Assembly: GCA_036346375.1 (NCBI GenBank)
Contig: CM070500.1
Coordinates: 82,006,437-82,070,436, forward strand
Origin: Guadua angustifolia
Taxonomy: Eukaryota > Streptophyta > Magnoliopsida > Poales > Poaceae
DNA length: 64,000 nucleotides
Direction of reading: 5' to 3'
Shown here piece by piece: positions 45,257 to 56,311 of this stretch. The translations under genes were made by a program, and so were the position numbers. Position 1 is the stretch's first letter, and the number at the start of each line of letters is the position of its first letter. Under the pieces are notes generated by a model that saw nothing but the letters and a program-made list of their open reading frames with translations, did no database searches and was not told the DNA's origin.

Positions 45257-46675
45257 ATGACTAGTGATGGGGTGTCTATAGGCAAAGCTCCTTTTTTATG
45301 GCACAAACTATGCATATTGAAAAATATGCATACTGTTTATCTCAGAGCTATGAGCCTGAGCATATGAAGGATTTTAGATGAGGGTTTCGTTACGGTAGTA
45401 AATCCCACGCTCACAATGGAACAAGAAAAGTGAAATTCTCATCTAAATGCTCAAGTTATGAATGCTCTATTTGGCGCTTTGAACATAAATGAGTTCAACC
45501 GAGTGAGCAACCACTAAACCGCTCATGAGATTTGGACTACCCTCTCAGAAATTCGTGAGGAAACATCCGCGGTCAAAGAAGCTAAATTGCATATGTTTCA
45601 GATCAAATATGAGAGCTTTATTATGTTACCCTATGAAAACATCAATGAGATGTATTCACGGCTAAATAACATGGTAAATAAACTCAAGGGCTTTAAGGCG
45701 TCGCAAATCGATTTCGATGTTGTTCGTAAGATACTTAGGGCTCTTCCAGACAAGTATGAGACTTTGGTGACGTTGTTTCTTAACTCACTGGAGTTACCAA
45801 GGATGACACCCACTGGACTTCTTGGAAATCTCATTACTAATTAGCTTTACAAGAAGGACAAGAAAGAGCTTTTGGAGTAAAGCTCCTCGAAAAAGAAGAA
45901 TATCACGGAGTTAGGCGACGAGACGCTTGATGACTTCGATGATGATGACATCACTCCTCGTAAGAAAAATGAGAAGATTCATAAAGAAGCGCTCAACCTC
46001 AAGTGCTTCTAAAAAATTCAAGAAGGGACAACACTGGGCACATTGCCTCTCATTGTCCCAAAAAGAAGGACGACAAGAACAAGTCGTTCAAGAAGAAGAA
46101 GGCCTTCCAAGGGAAGAAGAAGCTCTTTAAGAAGCTTTACAAAAACAACAAAGGTGACACCCATATTGGAGAGTAGGATTCTGGAGAGAAATATTCAGAT
46201 TCTGACTCCTCTGAGTATGATACACCTTCAAGAAAGAAGGGTCTCGCCGGTGTCGCCATCAAGGACACTTCCTTACCATTCGTCACTCTTTTATGTCTCA
46301 TAGCAAAAAGAGAATTTAAGGTAAAATCCTATGACGATGATGAACCCACTTATGATGAGCTTATGGATATACTTGAGGACTTGAATGAATATCTCGGCAA
46401 AGAGAATTCAAAATTTAAGACCTTGAGAAAAGAATTTCTATCCCTCAAGGACTCTTATGATGAGCTAAAGGAGGCTCATGAAACTCTCCTTTCCAATGGG
46501 CATTCAAAGCCTCAAATTGATGTTACCATTAATTGCAAAATTATTGATGATATGTCTAGTTTAGAATTGATTCATGTTGTATATCTAAGACTAGCACATC
46601 TATTTCTTGTAATGATTTATTTGATATGCCTTCAAGTTTATGCTCTAGCTCAATTTCTAGTCATGAAAATTTGAT
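45257..46675 (+). pseudogene. Copia gag with C-terminal coiled-coil extension
   Basis: Plus-strand pieces in changing frames make up copia gag. Gag core: FNRVSNH.TAHEIWTTLSE, VKEAKLHMFQIKYESF, MYSRLNNMVNKLKGF, RALPDKYETLVTLF (45490-45790). A CCHC-like knuckle is near 46035 (GH.A.HCP) and a Lys-rich stretch follows. Then comes a long coiled-coil segment (46363-46560: MDILEDLNEYLGKENSKF, SLKDSYDELKEAHETLLSN), typical of SIRE/Maximus gag extensions. Several stops interrupt it. Confidence 0.75.
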
Positions 46676-47321
46676 TGCTGAGAATAATGAATTTAAAGAG
46701 CAAGTGTTGTGTAAAGCAAAAGTCTAGATAGGTGTTTTAAGGGCAAGGAAACACTTAGTAAAATTTTGAATAATTAAAGGCGTTTCTACAACAAAGAAGG
46801 TCTTGGGTATATTCCCAAGAAGGGTAAGAAAATTAGTAACAAAACTCCTTGATTTGTAAAATCAAATGGGAAGTTTTGTAATAAGTGTTATGAGCAATAA
46901 TTGAAAATTTGCCACTTAAAAGATTAACTCTTTGGATATGATGCCACTTGAGCCAATGACATATGTGACCATCTGAGTCAATGAAATGTGGGTCCAGTGG
47001 CAAATTTGCGAAGCCACATGTTTGAAATGGTAAATATCCAAATATCTCGTGTTATGATGTAGGGCATATAGCAAATGATTATTATTTAGGCAAATCATCT
47101 AAAAATAATGTTTATGATTCATACCATGTCTTTAAGAAAAATAGCAATAGTAAAATTATTGCGAAATTTGTTAGGACTCCTATACTTGGTCAAAGAAAGA
47201 GTGCAATTTGAATACCCAAAGCCTTGGTTACTAACCTCTAAGGACCTAAACAAATTTGGATATCTAAAAAGATTTGATTTTTCTTTTGTAGGTGAACTAC
47301 AAGACCGATGTATGGCATTAG

Positions 47322-48400
47322 GTGTTGGATAGCGGATGCACGCAACACATGACTGGTGATCAAAAAATGTTCACCACATTTGAAGTAGGGAGTGGCCAAC
47401 ATGACAAAATCACATTTGATGACAATAGCAAAGGAAATGTATTGGGTTTGGGTAAAATCGCTATCTCGAATGACCTTTCAATTTCAAATGTCTCATTAGT
47501 AGAAACATTGAATTTTAATTTGTTATCCGTCACTCAAATTTACGATCTTGGCCTTACTTGCACATTCTCTAAAAATGACGTAGTTATTTCTAAAGAAAAT
47601 CATAATTCTTTGGTGTTCAAAGGTTTTAGATTTGGAAATTTGTATTTAGTCGATTTCACCTCAAATGAGTCATATCTTCAAATTTATTTAATTGCAAAAA
47701 CCTCTTTGGGTTGGTTATGGCATAAAAGACTAGCTCATGTTGGGATGGTTCAACTCAAAAAGCTTTTTAAAAATGATTTAATTGTAGGCTTGAAAGATGT
47801 GAAGTTGAGAAAAATAGACTTTGTAATGCTTGTCAAGTTGGCAAGCAAGGGGCTAGTTCTCATTCTTCAAAGAGTATCATATCCACATCAAGACCATTAG
47901 AGTTCTTAAATATGGATTTGTTTGGCCTGACAACCTATAAGAGCATCGGGACAATTCTTTTTATTTGGTCATTTTTGATGATTATTCGAGGTATACTTGG
48001 GTATTTTTTTAGATGACAAATCCAAAGCCTCCGATATTTTCAAAAGTTTTGCAAAAAGGGCTAAAAAAGAATTTAATTTCAAAATAAACAAATTCATAGT
48101 GATAATGGTTTCGAGTTTAAAATACAAAAATTGAGGATTATTGTGATGAACTTGGAATAAAATATAAGCTTTCTGCCACCTACACTCTAGAACAAAATAG
48201 AGTAGTAGAATGGAGAAATCGAACATTAATTAAAATAGCAAAAACAATGTTTGATGAATATGGTACTCCCGATAATTTTAGGGGGAAGCCATAAATATCG
48301 CTTGCTATGCAACAAATAGGCTTTATTTGCATCATTTTTTGAAAAAAAGACTTCTTATGAGCTTCTCATTGGAACAAGATTGAACATTTCCTATTTTCGT
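47322..48400 (+). pseudogene. Copia protease, GAG-pre-integrase and integrase fragments
   Basis: The 192-codon ORF at 47322-47900 starts with the protease motif LDSGCTQHMTGD (DSG where the active Asp lies). It ends with the GAG-pre-integrase signature LGWLWHKRLAHVGMVQLKKL. Integrase then follows with many frame breaks: FLNMDLFG (first Asp), IHSDNGFEFK (second Asp) and EQNRVVEWRNRTL (Glu). The RT region expected next is absent. Confidence 0.83.
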
Positions 48401-48411
48401 GATTAAATATA

Positions 48412-48601
48412 TTGATCTTGTGCTTAGAATTATATTGTGCTTATACTTTGATCATTGAAACACTTAGTGAATCCTAGAGAACTTAGTTTTAATTGTCAAA
48501 AATTGCAATTCTTGCTTAGTTATTTTATTAATTGCAATTAGAGTCAAAAAATTTATTAACCTTATATTCACCCCCTCCAGTCAGTTATCTTTAATCCTAC
48601 A
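48412..48601 (+). repeat. 3' LTR remnant of SIRE-like copia element
   Basis: Aligns with the last 190 bases of the LTR at 43714-45202 (…TTGCAATTCTTGCTTAGTTA…) and ends AATCCTACA. Confidence 0.82.
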
Positions 48602-49787
48602 AGTGTTGTGCTTGCCATATTATTAATCTTATAGTTAAGTCTGGTTTGAAGATGTTAGACCCGCACGTACATTGAACCTTTTCGTACTGCATTATCTTTC
48701 TTAAATTATTCTAATCAACAAGTAGTAGCATATAAAAACTATTGTATTGCTATAAAGGTATGTCTACATAAGTTTGGTTTGGATATACCTATTAGATGAA
48801 ACTCTACTTATTTGAGGCTTAAGTCACTCCTACCCTATAATATCACATTTTCTATCTTTATTATCATGCACTATCGTAGCCAGGATGATCAATCGCTACT
48901 CACAGAGCAATATTGGTATGTTGCTGAATACTTCTGCCATTTTTAGAACTTTTCATGATTTCACTATTGCTTTATCTAGCGTTTATTACTCAACCACTCC
49001 TTTAATTGTGCATCATATTCTAGAAATTGCTACCCACTTAAGGAATCACAAAAATAATAATGTTTTGCAAGAATCCGTTAATGCTATGAAACTAAAATTT
49101 TGAAATATTGAAAATAAAATCCTATGTTATATGCATTTGCATTTATTTTATATCCTAGAATTGAAGTTCGAGGATTTGGTAATATTCTCTCACTTTTAGG
49201 TGATACAATAGACACTGATTATTCTAGTTATTTTTTAAATATCATGCTAACTTATCTTAAGTTTATGCTAAGTACGATCAAAAGTTTGCTAAAGTTCGAT
49301 TGCAGCGACCTCCACCAGCACCTACAATAGGTAAGAAGAAAATTGCATAGGGAAAAATATGGGGTGCATGTGGCTTTACCTTAAGGAGTTCAAGTACAAC
49401 AACGTTAAGTGTGGACACAACAAGAAGTGGTGGGGATCTAGCTGCTTATCTTAACAATGACACTGTCAACTAACAAGAGCAACAAGAGGAGGACTTCAAT
49501 ATTTTGCATTGGTGGCATGAATATAAGATAACATATCTGGTGCTTTCCATATTAGTACAGGATGTGTTAATAGTTTCAGTCTTCATGGTATTTTTGGACC
49601 TGCTTTCAATTTATCTGGAAGAATAATCGAGAGAAAAACAAATTTGACAAGTGAGATGGTGGAAATACTTCTCATTGTAAAAGATTGGGAACAAGTTGAT
49701 CAAAGAGCTCAATACACTACAGATAATGTTGAGCTGGCGGCGACGTTTGAAAATCTTTATCTAGATAGTCAGGAAGAATTATTGTAA
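48602..49787 (+). pseudogene. hAT transposase, C-terminal part
   Basis: Continues the transposase with CHIINLIVKSGLKMLDP, FGLDIPIR.NSTYLRLKSLLPY, LLTEQYWYVAE, ALSSVYYSTTPLIVHHILEIATHL. It ends with the dimerisation region near 49500-49770: WWHEYKITY, SGRIIERKTNLTSEMVEILL, VKDWE. Frameshifts and stops throughout make it inactive. Confidence 0.82.
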
Positions 49788-50187
49788 TCTTCACTTTTTT
49801 CTGTATCACTGAGCTATAGGTTGTACTCTTTTTTCTTTGGCAGGGTTTTCTCATATTGAGTTTTTTACTTGGCAAAGTTTTTAACAAGACAGCCAAACAT
49901 TAATAAAGCTCATTATTTAATTCTAATTATTTATTTCCTTTTAGAATTTTATTTCATATTTTTTTGCTTTTCCTTTACATAGATTTTTAAAAAAGTTTTT
50001 ATAATTATTCTAGATTTTTTTGCATTTTTTCCAAACTTATACAATTTTCCAAACTTTTTTGAATTTTTGGCGCAGCCAGCCTCATCCCAACACGATTTGT
50101 TTAGAGCCACCTAGGTCGTCGTGCTTTGGCCATAGCCTCAGCCTATGTTTTAAACAGACCGTGTCGTGCTAGGCGGCACGTTTGAAC

Positions 50188-51160
50188 ACCACGGCCCTAG
50201 CTCTTGCCGTGGTGGCCTTGTTGCCTCGCGAGTCTATTGCACGTAGGCCAATCAAGCAATCTCGTCAGTCCAGTTCCGACCAAACGTTTGAGATTCACCA
50301 AAGGGAGAACTTGCTCTGTGTACATGACCGTTTGATTAAGGGGGTGTTTGACACAGTTCTAACTTCACCAAAAGCCATGGAATTGGTAGAGCAAGATATT
50401 CTTAACTCCAGAAATTTATGAAGCTAAAGCTATAGATACATTAATGGCCTGTTTGGTAGGATTTAGCTTCTCCAGATTCTGAGAATCTGGTGAAGCTGAA
50501 AATTTTAGCTTCACCAGATTCATGAAACTGGAGCTGTGAGTACATTAAGAGTGTTTAGATGGATCATCTAGTTTACATTTTAGACTAAAAATATAAACTT
50601 AACTCACTTTATTTTAATCTATAAGTTTCAGATTTAAGGAGAAACTGGAATCTGGAACTCTACCAAACAGACCCTAAGAGTGTTTAGGTGAGTTATCTTG
50701 TTTACATTTTAGACTTAAAATATAAACTTAATTTACTTTATTTTAACTTACAAATTTCAGATCTGAGGTGAAGCTAGGATTTAAAGTTATGCCTAATAGA
50801 ACCTAAGAATCAAGGATCTACATCACGGTTTTGACAGCGTGTTGATTAACTCAAATCTCGTGTTAATTGCGCAATTTAGTAACAGATACGAACACAGCAA
50901 TGACGCTGAAGTGGTCGGAGTCAAATCAGCAGGGTCCATATTGAAAACTCGAACCGTAATCTTGATTCGCAACACCATTAACCCATTGACAAACAAAATT
51001 GAGCTTGCTATGAACCATTATTACGAAACCCTTATTATATTATACAGTAATTCTAGCGTGGTGGTTTCTCTACATTGCCGACCCAAAAATAAATTCAAAA
51101 GAGAAGGTAAAAAAAGAGCTATAATTGCATGTGCTTAATATATATATAGTCTTGTGCCCC
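50188..51160. other. Intergenic region with MITEs, 3' flank of PFK
   Basis: No gene is recognised. It contains a hAT-like MITE (50446-50674) and a diverged 138-bp tandem repeat (units starting at 50546 and 50684, both TAAGAGTGTTTAG). The region from 50820 to 51160 holds the 3' flank of the minus-strand gene. Confidence 0.5.
50446..50674. repeat. hAT-like MITE
   Basis: Ends GGCCTGTTTGGTAG and CTACCAAACAGACCC are inverse complements except for one base. The interior has CTTCACCAGATTC words in both orientations. Confidence 0.65.
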
Positions 51161-54100
51161 TCACACAGATGCCGCTGACCAATTGCATTTGGATGAGTTC
51201 TTCGCCGGCGAGCTCTCGCCGTAGAGGAGCTGCGTGTGGTGCAGGTGGTGATCGTCTTCGTCGTGCTTCATGTTCTCGACGTCCTCGTGGCTCAGGAAGC
51301 AGGGCTGGTTCGTCGAACACAGCACCCTCGCCCACATCCTATCAGTGATCACGACTTTGTTCTGCTTCTCGGTGATTCTCTGCAGAGAATGCCAAAGTTC
51401 CAGACTATCAGCGTAAGGTGATATCAGGGCTTGAACTGAACACAAGGTTGACCACAGTGTACTGGACTTACATAGAACGGGATGTAAGCGTGCCTGCCGT
51501 TGACAGGCGCGACGGTGAAGCCGGTGTACCCCGCCATGGCGCCGTGGAGTGCGCTGTGCGCAAGCAGGGTGCAGTAGACGTTGTCGGACGCGTTTGATCT
51601 GACGGCGCGGATCATGTATGTGGGATCGATGTACTTGAGAGTTATGGGGAAGTTGGTCTTCTTCTTGAAATGATCCTGCATGATGAAGAAAGCTAGCGGT
51701 TCAGCATAATGAGATCGGGGCACATCATTGTTCTTCAGTTCTTCCAGGCTTAAAGCTATTGATAAGTACGGAGAAAACAAGACATATTACTAATTCTAGG
51801 ATGACTTAATTTTGCATTTGTTGCCAACAAAGAAACCAGTTCGGATCAAAATTGTTGCAATTGGGGCATTATCTCTTTATGCTAAATATATTCGATTGAG
51901 CCCCCGAGGAAAAAAGCATTGTTTGTCCCCACATTAACAAGCAAATGAAGGTTTGGACCAGAAATCTGACCTTGATCATCTGGGAGAGCCAAAGGCCAAC
52001 ATCAAGAAGCAGCTTATTTCCAGAAGCATCTTGAGTGTCCACAAAATTCATGCTTTTCGCGATGAGATCTTGCCCAGCACCCTCGGCTACCACAATGACC
52101 ATATGGCCATTGTCCTTGAGCCGTTTCTCGATAAACTCAAGGAGTCCTCCCTTTCCTTCCATATAGAAGGGTGACTCCGGGATTAAGCAACAATCCTGAG
52201 ATAACAAGTAGAACAAAGTGATCAGTCGTTTAACTAAATATCTATACTTATGTTCATTAATGCAATGAACTGACAGAATGAATGAATGATGACAACATAC
52301 CACATCGCGGCTGGCCAGAGTAGCATACATTGCAATGAACCCTGCATCAGTAAGTTTAAAGCTCCTTAGTAAAAATCGCATTCCTTCAAAATAGGTAGTA
52401 CATAAAACACCCTGAACTTTGTTGAAAGTCTACCCAGCACCCCAAACTATGAAATCAGATATTTAATTTCCTAAACTTTACAATTCGGTTCAAATAATGC
52501 TCTAACCCAGTTTCACATAGTGGTATTGCTTATGTGACGCAATGAGTGAGCAATTTTGCTATGTAGAATGACACACTTGCCAAGTTAAATCAATGACAGG
52601 TGAGGCCCACATGAGCTTCTCCCCCACAGAGCTCCCAATCATGCTTCCATGACTATCGACCCCTGCAGCTCCCCCTTTTCCTATTTCGATTTGGAAGAGA
52701 AGCTCTTGTAAGCCCCACCTGTTATTTAACTAAACTTATTTAGCATGTCATCCTAGTGGCAAAACCGTCCACTCATCACGTTACGTTGACAATATCACTA
52801 TGTGAAGCTGAATCAGTATGTTATTTGAATCGGATTGCAAAGTTCAGGGGGTCAAATGTTTAGTTTCATAGTTTAGGGTGCTAGATTAACTTTTAGGCAA
52901 AGTTTAGGGTGTTATATGGGCTTTTTCCTTCAAAATATGACTAGCAGGTACTACTAGAAGATGTAGCCGCAAGTTTGTAACAGGGAGAGAGCCATACCAC
53001 TGTTGCGACCCATTAGCTTCACAACACCAATGCCATTCTCTGCACTCTCAGCTTCGACGTGAGCAGCGTTGATGGCCTTCTGAGCCTCCTCCACGGCAGT
53101 GTCAAACCCGAACGACTTGTCAATCACCTGTGTAAACAATTCAGCGTCAACGTTACAACCCGAAATGAAAAAAGATCTCTCTTGTATACAAATACAGGGG
53201 TACTGGAAAGAGGAAAGTACAGCAATGTCATTATCAATGGTCTTTGGGACACCGACTACTGAACATTTGAGGCCCCGTCTACGGACTTCCTGAAATGAAA
53301 TCTCAGCAGTTGTAAGACATAGCATTGTGCATCCGATTGAGAATTACTGCAGTGCCAATCCTTGGTACCTCATAAATTACAGAAGCGCCTTTCTGAGTAC
53401 CATCACCCCCGATAATATAAACCTGGTCAATACCACGATCCTGAAGACTATCAACAATTTTGGCAGTGTCGTGTCCTCCCCTTGAAGTTCCAAGAACAGT
53501 CCCGCCTCTCTTATGGATGTCATTAACCGATTTCGGTGTCAATGGAATGGTGTTTCGAGAATAGAAACCCTTGTATCCACACTGCACATTGCACATCCAG
53601 AATTAGGTTCAAGACACAAAAACAGAATGGTCCTAATAGTTGACAACTGTTATTATTTCAACCCTAACTACATAACAGCATCATGTTGTTCGGTGCCAAA
53701 CTGCCAACCAAAAATGTTTACTGTTGTCACCATCAACATCGTATTCTCAGGCAGTTTGTACTAAAAACCATTTCTAAGTTGTTAGAATCAGTTAAAATTA
53801 ACTAGCTAGACATCATTAGCATCGGAACATTGTAATCCACACATGCCAAACAAGATGAGCACCCCAAAAGTCCTCACCTCGATGCCAACAACGCTGGTGA
53901 CGCCATACATATCATACAACCCGCACACAAGCTCGCGGATCACCGTGTTCAGCCCGGGGCAGAGGCCGCCGCAGGTGACGATGGCCGCATTCACCTCGTC
54001 AGACTGGAAGTACACCCTCTGCCGTGGCCCGGCACGCCGGAAGTGGGTGCCTCTCGCACTGGTCTTGTGAACAACAATCTGCAAACAGCGGCATCACGAA

Positions 54101-55681
54101 TCACAAAGCTAGCCCAAGCAAATCGCTCTGCAACGTCATCGCATTCTCTTAGCCCTCAAAACACAAAGAAACCTCACCTTTTGCGTGACGGTATCGTCCG
54201 TGTTGACGAAGTACTGCCTGCGAGAACACGTGGTGGGAAGAAAGGTAAGCTTTGTAAACATGCGTGTTTTTTTTTAAGTGAAACGGAAGGAAAGCAAATA
54301 GAACTAAATTGGAAGAAAGAAATGGGAGAGATTCCTTACTTGACGACCGAATACGCCGGATTGTCTTGGAGAGGATTCGGGTAGGTCTGCAAATCAACAG
54401 CAACAACAGGTGAGCAATTGCTTCAAGAAATGGAGGCCAAAAGGTACCAAGCAGTAAAAAGGAAGCGTATTGCTCATAGAAATTAAACAGTGGTATTTTT
54501 TTAGTTTTGGAGAATATCATGCTTTCTAAAAAATATCGTAGTATTGAAAACTATGGGGTGTTTGGTTACAACAAATATTGTGGTTTTAAAAACTGTAGTT
54601 TCACCAATTCCATACTTTTTTTAGAGGTTTTAAAAATCCAATCACAGCCTTTTTGTTCCCCCTTAAACCGAGAGATACAGCAGCAACTCCTATGGTTTGA
54701 CTATAGTACATAACGTTCTACGTACTTAGTTCTTGTTCCATCTAATAAAAACACCGTTACAACGAAGGGGCATTTGATTATTTGCGCTGAAGTTGATATG
54801 CAATTAGTAAAATAACCAAAGTTGATGTGAACCTGAGAACAAAACACTCATGATCAGCATGCCATTATCTTTAAACTTAGCTTTAGTTGTTGTGCTTATA
54901 CCAGTTACGATATGAAAATTAATGGACCTTCTAATGAAAATCATCATGTATATGTCAACGTAGCATTGCAGCACTTTCTAAAGAAAATATTGTACTCAAT
55001 ACTGCGATTTTCAAACACACCATGGTTTCTCTCAAAACTGCCAAAAAGGGGGGAAAAACCTGTAGTATCCATAAACTGCGGTATTAGAGTGATGCATCGA
55101 TAACTGTGGTTTTCAAATACTATGGTCTGTAAATCCTGTCGAATCCAAACAGGCCCTAAGTTTTCTTTCGATTGATTTCCCTGTGCTTCAAAGTTCAGCA
55201 GACCAACTGTACTACAAGCTGATCACTTTCGCCATGAAATCAAATTGTGGATTTGTGATGATTGGAATCCAAATTAGAACTGGCATGCCCTGAATCGAAG
55301 ACACACCAAAATGACCCCAAAAGAAGCGGCAAAATCTCATACTGAACCGACAAATTCAGATAATTAAACTGCACGAAAAGCCAGTAAAGCCAAGACCTTT
55401 CCGCTCCACAGCGAAAACCAACCATCAGGAGACCAACAAACTCAAACGCAAGACACCAAGAAGCACAGAAGTCTGGCACGCACCGGGAGCTGGGGCAGAT
55501 AGTCCGTGAGGTGGGGCACGTCCTCGAGCACGTACCCCGCGTCGCCGCCCACAAGCTTCTTCTTCACCGCCTTCTTGCCCGCCGGCAACGGCGCCTTGGC
55601 GGCGGCGAGGGGGTCCTTCAGGTCGAGGAGCTTCTTCTCCGGCACCGCCACCGGGGCAGGAGCGACGCCGACGGCTTCCAT
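51161..55681 (-). CDS. PFK: ATP-dependent 6-phosphofructokinase, plant type
   Basis: Eleven exons in transcript order: 55681-55484, 54386-54340, 54217-54178, 54078-53878, 53581-53369, 53289-53221, 53127-52998, 52341-52301, 52195-51971, 51675-51472, 51379-51161. All have GT-AG introns and give 528 residues, normal for plant PFK. It phosphorylates fructose 6-phosphate with ATP in glycolysis. Motifs: GGLCPGLN (132-139), GGDGT (220-224, nucleotide binding), PKTIDNDI (248-255, catalytic Asp region), MGRNSG (295-300), PESPFYMEGKGG. The first 60 residues are Ala/Lys/Pro-rich, without a clear transit peptide, so a cytosolic form is likely. The Gly of GGYKGF is Cys here (CGYKGF, start of exon 5). The frame is intact. 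A MULE-type MITE lies in intron 7 and a hAT-like MITE in intron 1. Confidence 0.95.
52394..52928. mobile_element. Mutator-type MITE in PFK intron 7, 9-bp TSD
   Basis: Flanked by perfect 9-bp copies of TTCAAAATA (52385-52393, 52929-52937). Ends GGTAGTACATAAAACACC and GGTGTTATATGGGCTTTTTCC are inverse-complement related. The inverted arms extend past 120 bp (AACACCCTGAACTTT, AGCACCCCAAACTATGAAA, TTCACATAGTG…). Nine-base duplications are diagnostic for Mutator-like elements. It is non-coding. Confidence 0.85.
54555..55156. repeat. hAT-like MITE in PFK intron 1
   Basis: Left end GGGGTGTTTGGTTAC and right end GAATCCAAACAGGCCC form a partial inverted repeat. The interior shows ACTGTAGTTT/ACTGCGGTATT words in both halves. 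The flanking duplication is not clear. Confidence 0.6.
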
Positions 55682-55828
55682 GGCAGGGAGGGCCGTCCGT
55701 AAATACAAGTCGAAAATTCGTGCCCGCGATGTTTAGAGGAAAAAAAGATTAACCGCGAGGCTAACTAAATTTAGCAGCTGATTTGTGAGTGTTCTTCTTG
55801 GTGTTTGGGGAAGCCATTAGCCATGGGG

Positions 55829-55840
55829 GTTTTATATACT
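55829..55840 (-). promoter_or_regulatory. Probable TATA box of PFK
   Basis: AGTATATAAAA on the minus strand, about 150 bases upstream of the ATG at 55681. It is the only good TATA match in the immediate 5' flank. Confidence 0.55.
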
Positions 55841-56035
55841 GGTTTGATTGTATTAGCGTCGTGAGCCGCCGTTAAGCGCGTGGTTTGACGACGGCGACGG
55901 AGGGGAACCAAGGGGGTAGAAGAGGAGAGGAGAGAAGGCTCGAGGGATTCCTAAGAGGGGGCTAGGGATTCCGTTTATTTACGGTTCTGCCATTTCGAAA
56001 TGGTTTTGTACGGTGTGTGCCATAAGACACACAAT

Positions 56036-56311
56036 GACTTGTTTGGTTTATACATTTAAAATTGTCATGTTTAACCATAATTTTTTGATAAACTTGTTTA
56101 AGGTTAGGTTATTAAAATTGAAAGTCACACTTTGACTAGAAAATAAATTTTACCAAACTTTTTTGAGTCAATGAAGCGTAAGACCTAGATGATAAGAAGG
56201 AATTTTTTCACAGGTATGGCTATAATCCAAATAAAAGCTTAACTCTGTTAAACATATCTAACTTGAGGTATAGTAAAATGTGAAAAAGTTTGGCTATGAA
56301 CCAAACAAACC
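56036..56311. repeat. MITE with GTTTGTTTGGTT termini
   Basis: Left end CTTGTTTGGTTTA and right end GAACCAAACAAACC form a terminal inverted repeat. The right half is shared with 15240-15388. Confidence 0.65.

Larger units (their letters stand above)
43714..48601 (+). mobile_element. SIRE-like Ty1/copia retrotransposon, internally deleted
   Basis: It has a 5' LTR of 1489 bp (43714-45202, TGTTGAAAG…TGTACA), a primer site TGGTATCAAAG (45205-45215), gag, a coiled-coil extension, protease, gag-pre-integrase and part of integrase. RT and RNase H are missing, and only the last ~190 bp of the 3' LTR remains (about 48412-48601). It split the hAT transposase reading CC|ACHIINLIVKSG. An intact 5-bp duplication is not seen; only AG remains to the right. 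Confidence 0.85.
42336..50187 (+). mobile_element. Decayed hAT transposon interrupted by a copia element
   Basis: Candidate terminal inverted repeats are GTTCAAAGGTGGC (from 42336) and GCGGCACGTTTGAAC (ending 50187). Subterminal regions are rich in GGCCCA/TGGCCC words as in Ac-like hAT elements of grasses. The two coding pieces (42787-43713 and 48602-49787) read as one transposase if the copia element at 43714-48601 is ignored. No clear 8-bp duplication was found, so the ends are approximate. Confidence 0.7.

Noticed and set aside
55682..55708. Upstream extension of the PFK frame to a TTG at 55708.
   Set aside because: There is no ATG in the extension. The first in-frame ATG is at 55681, in good GC-rich context.
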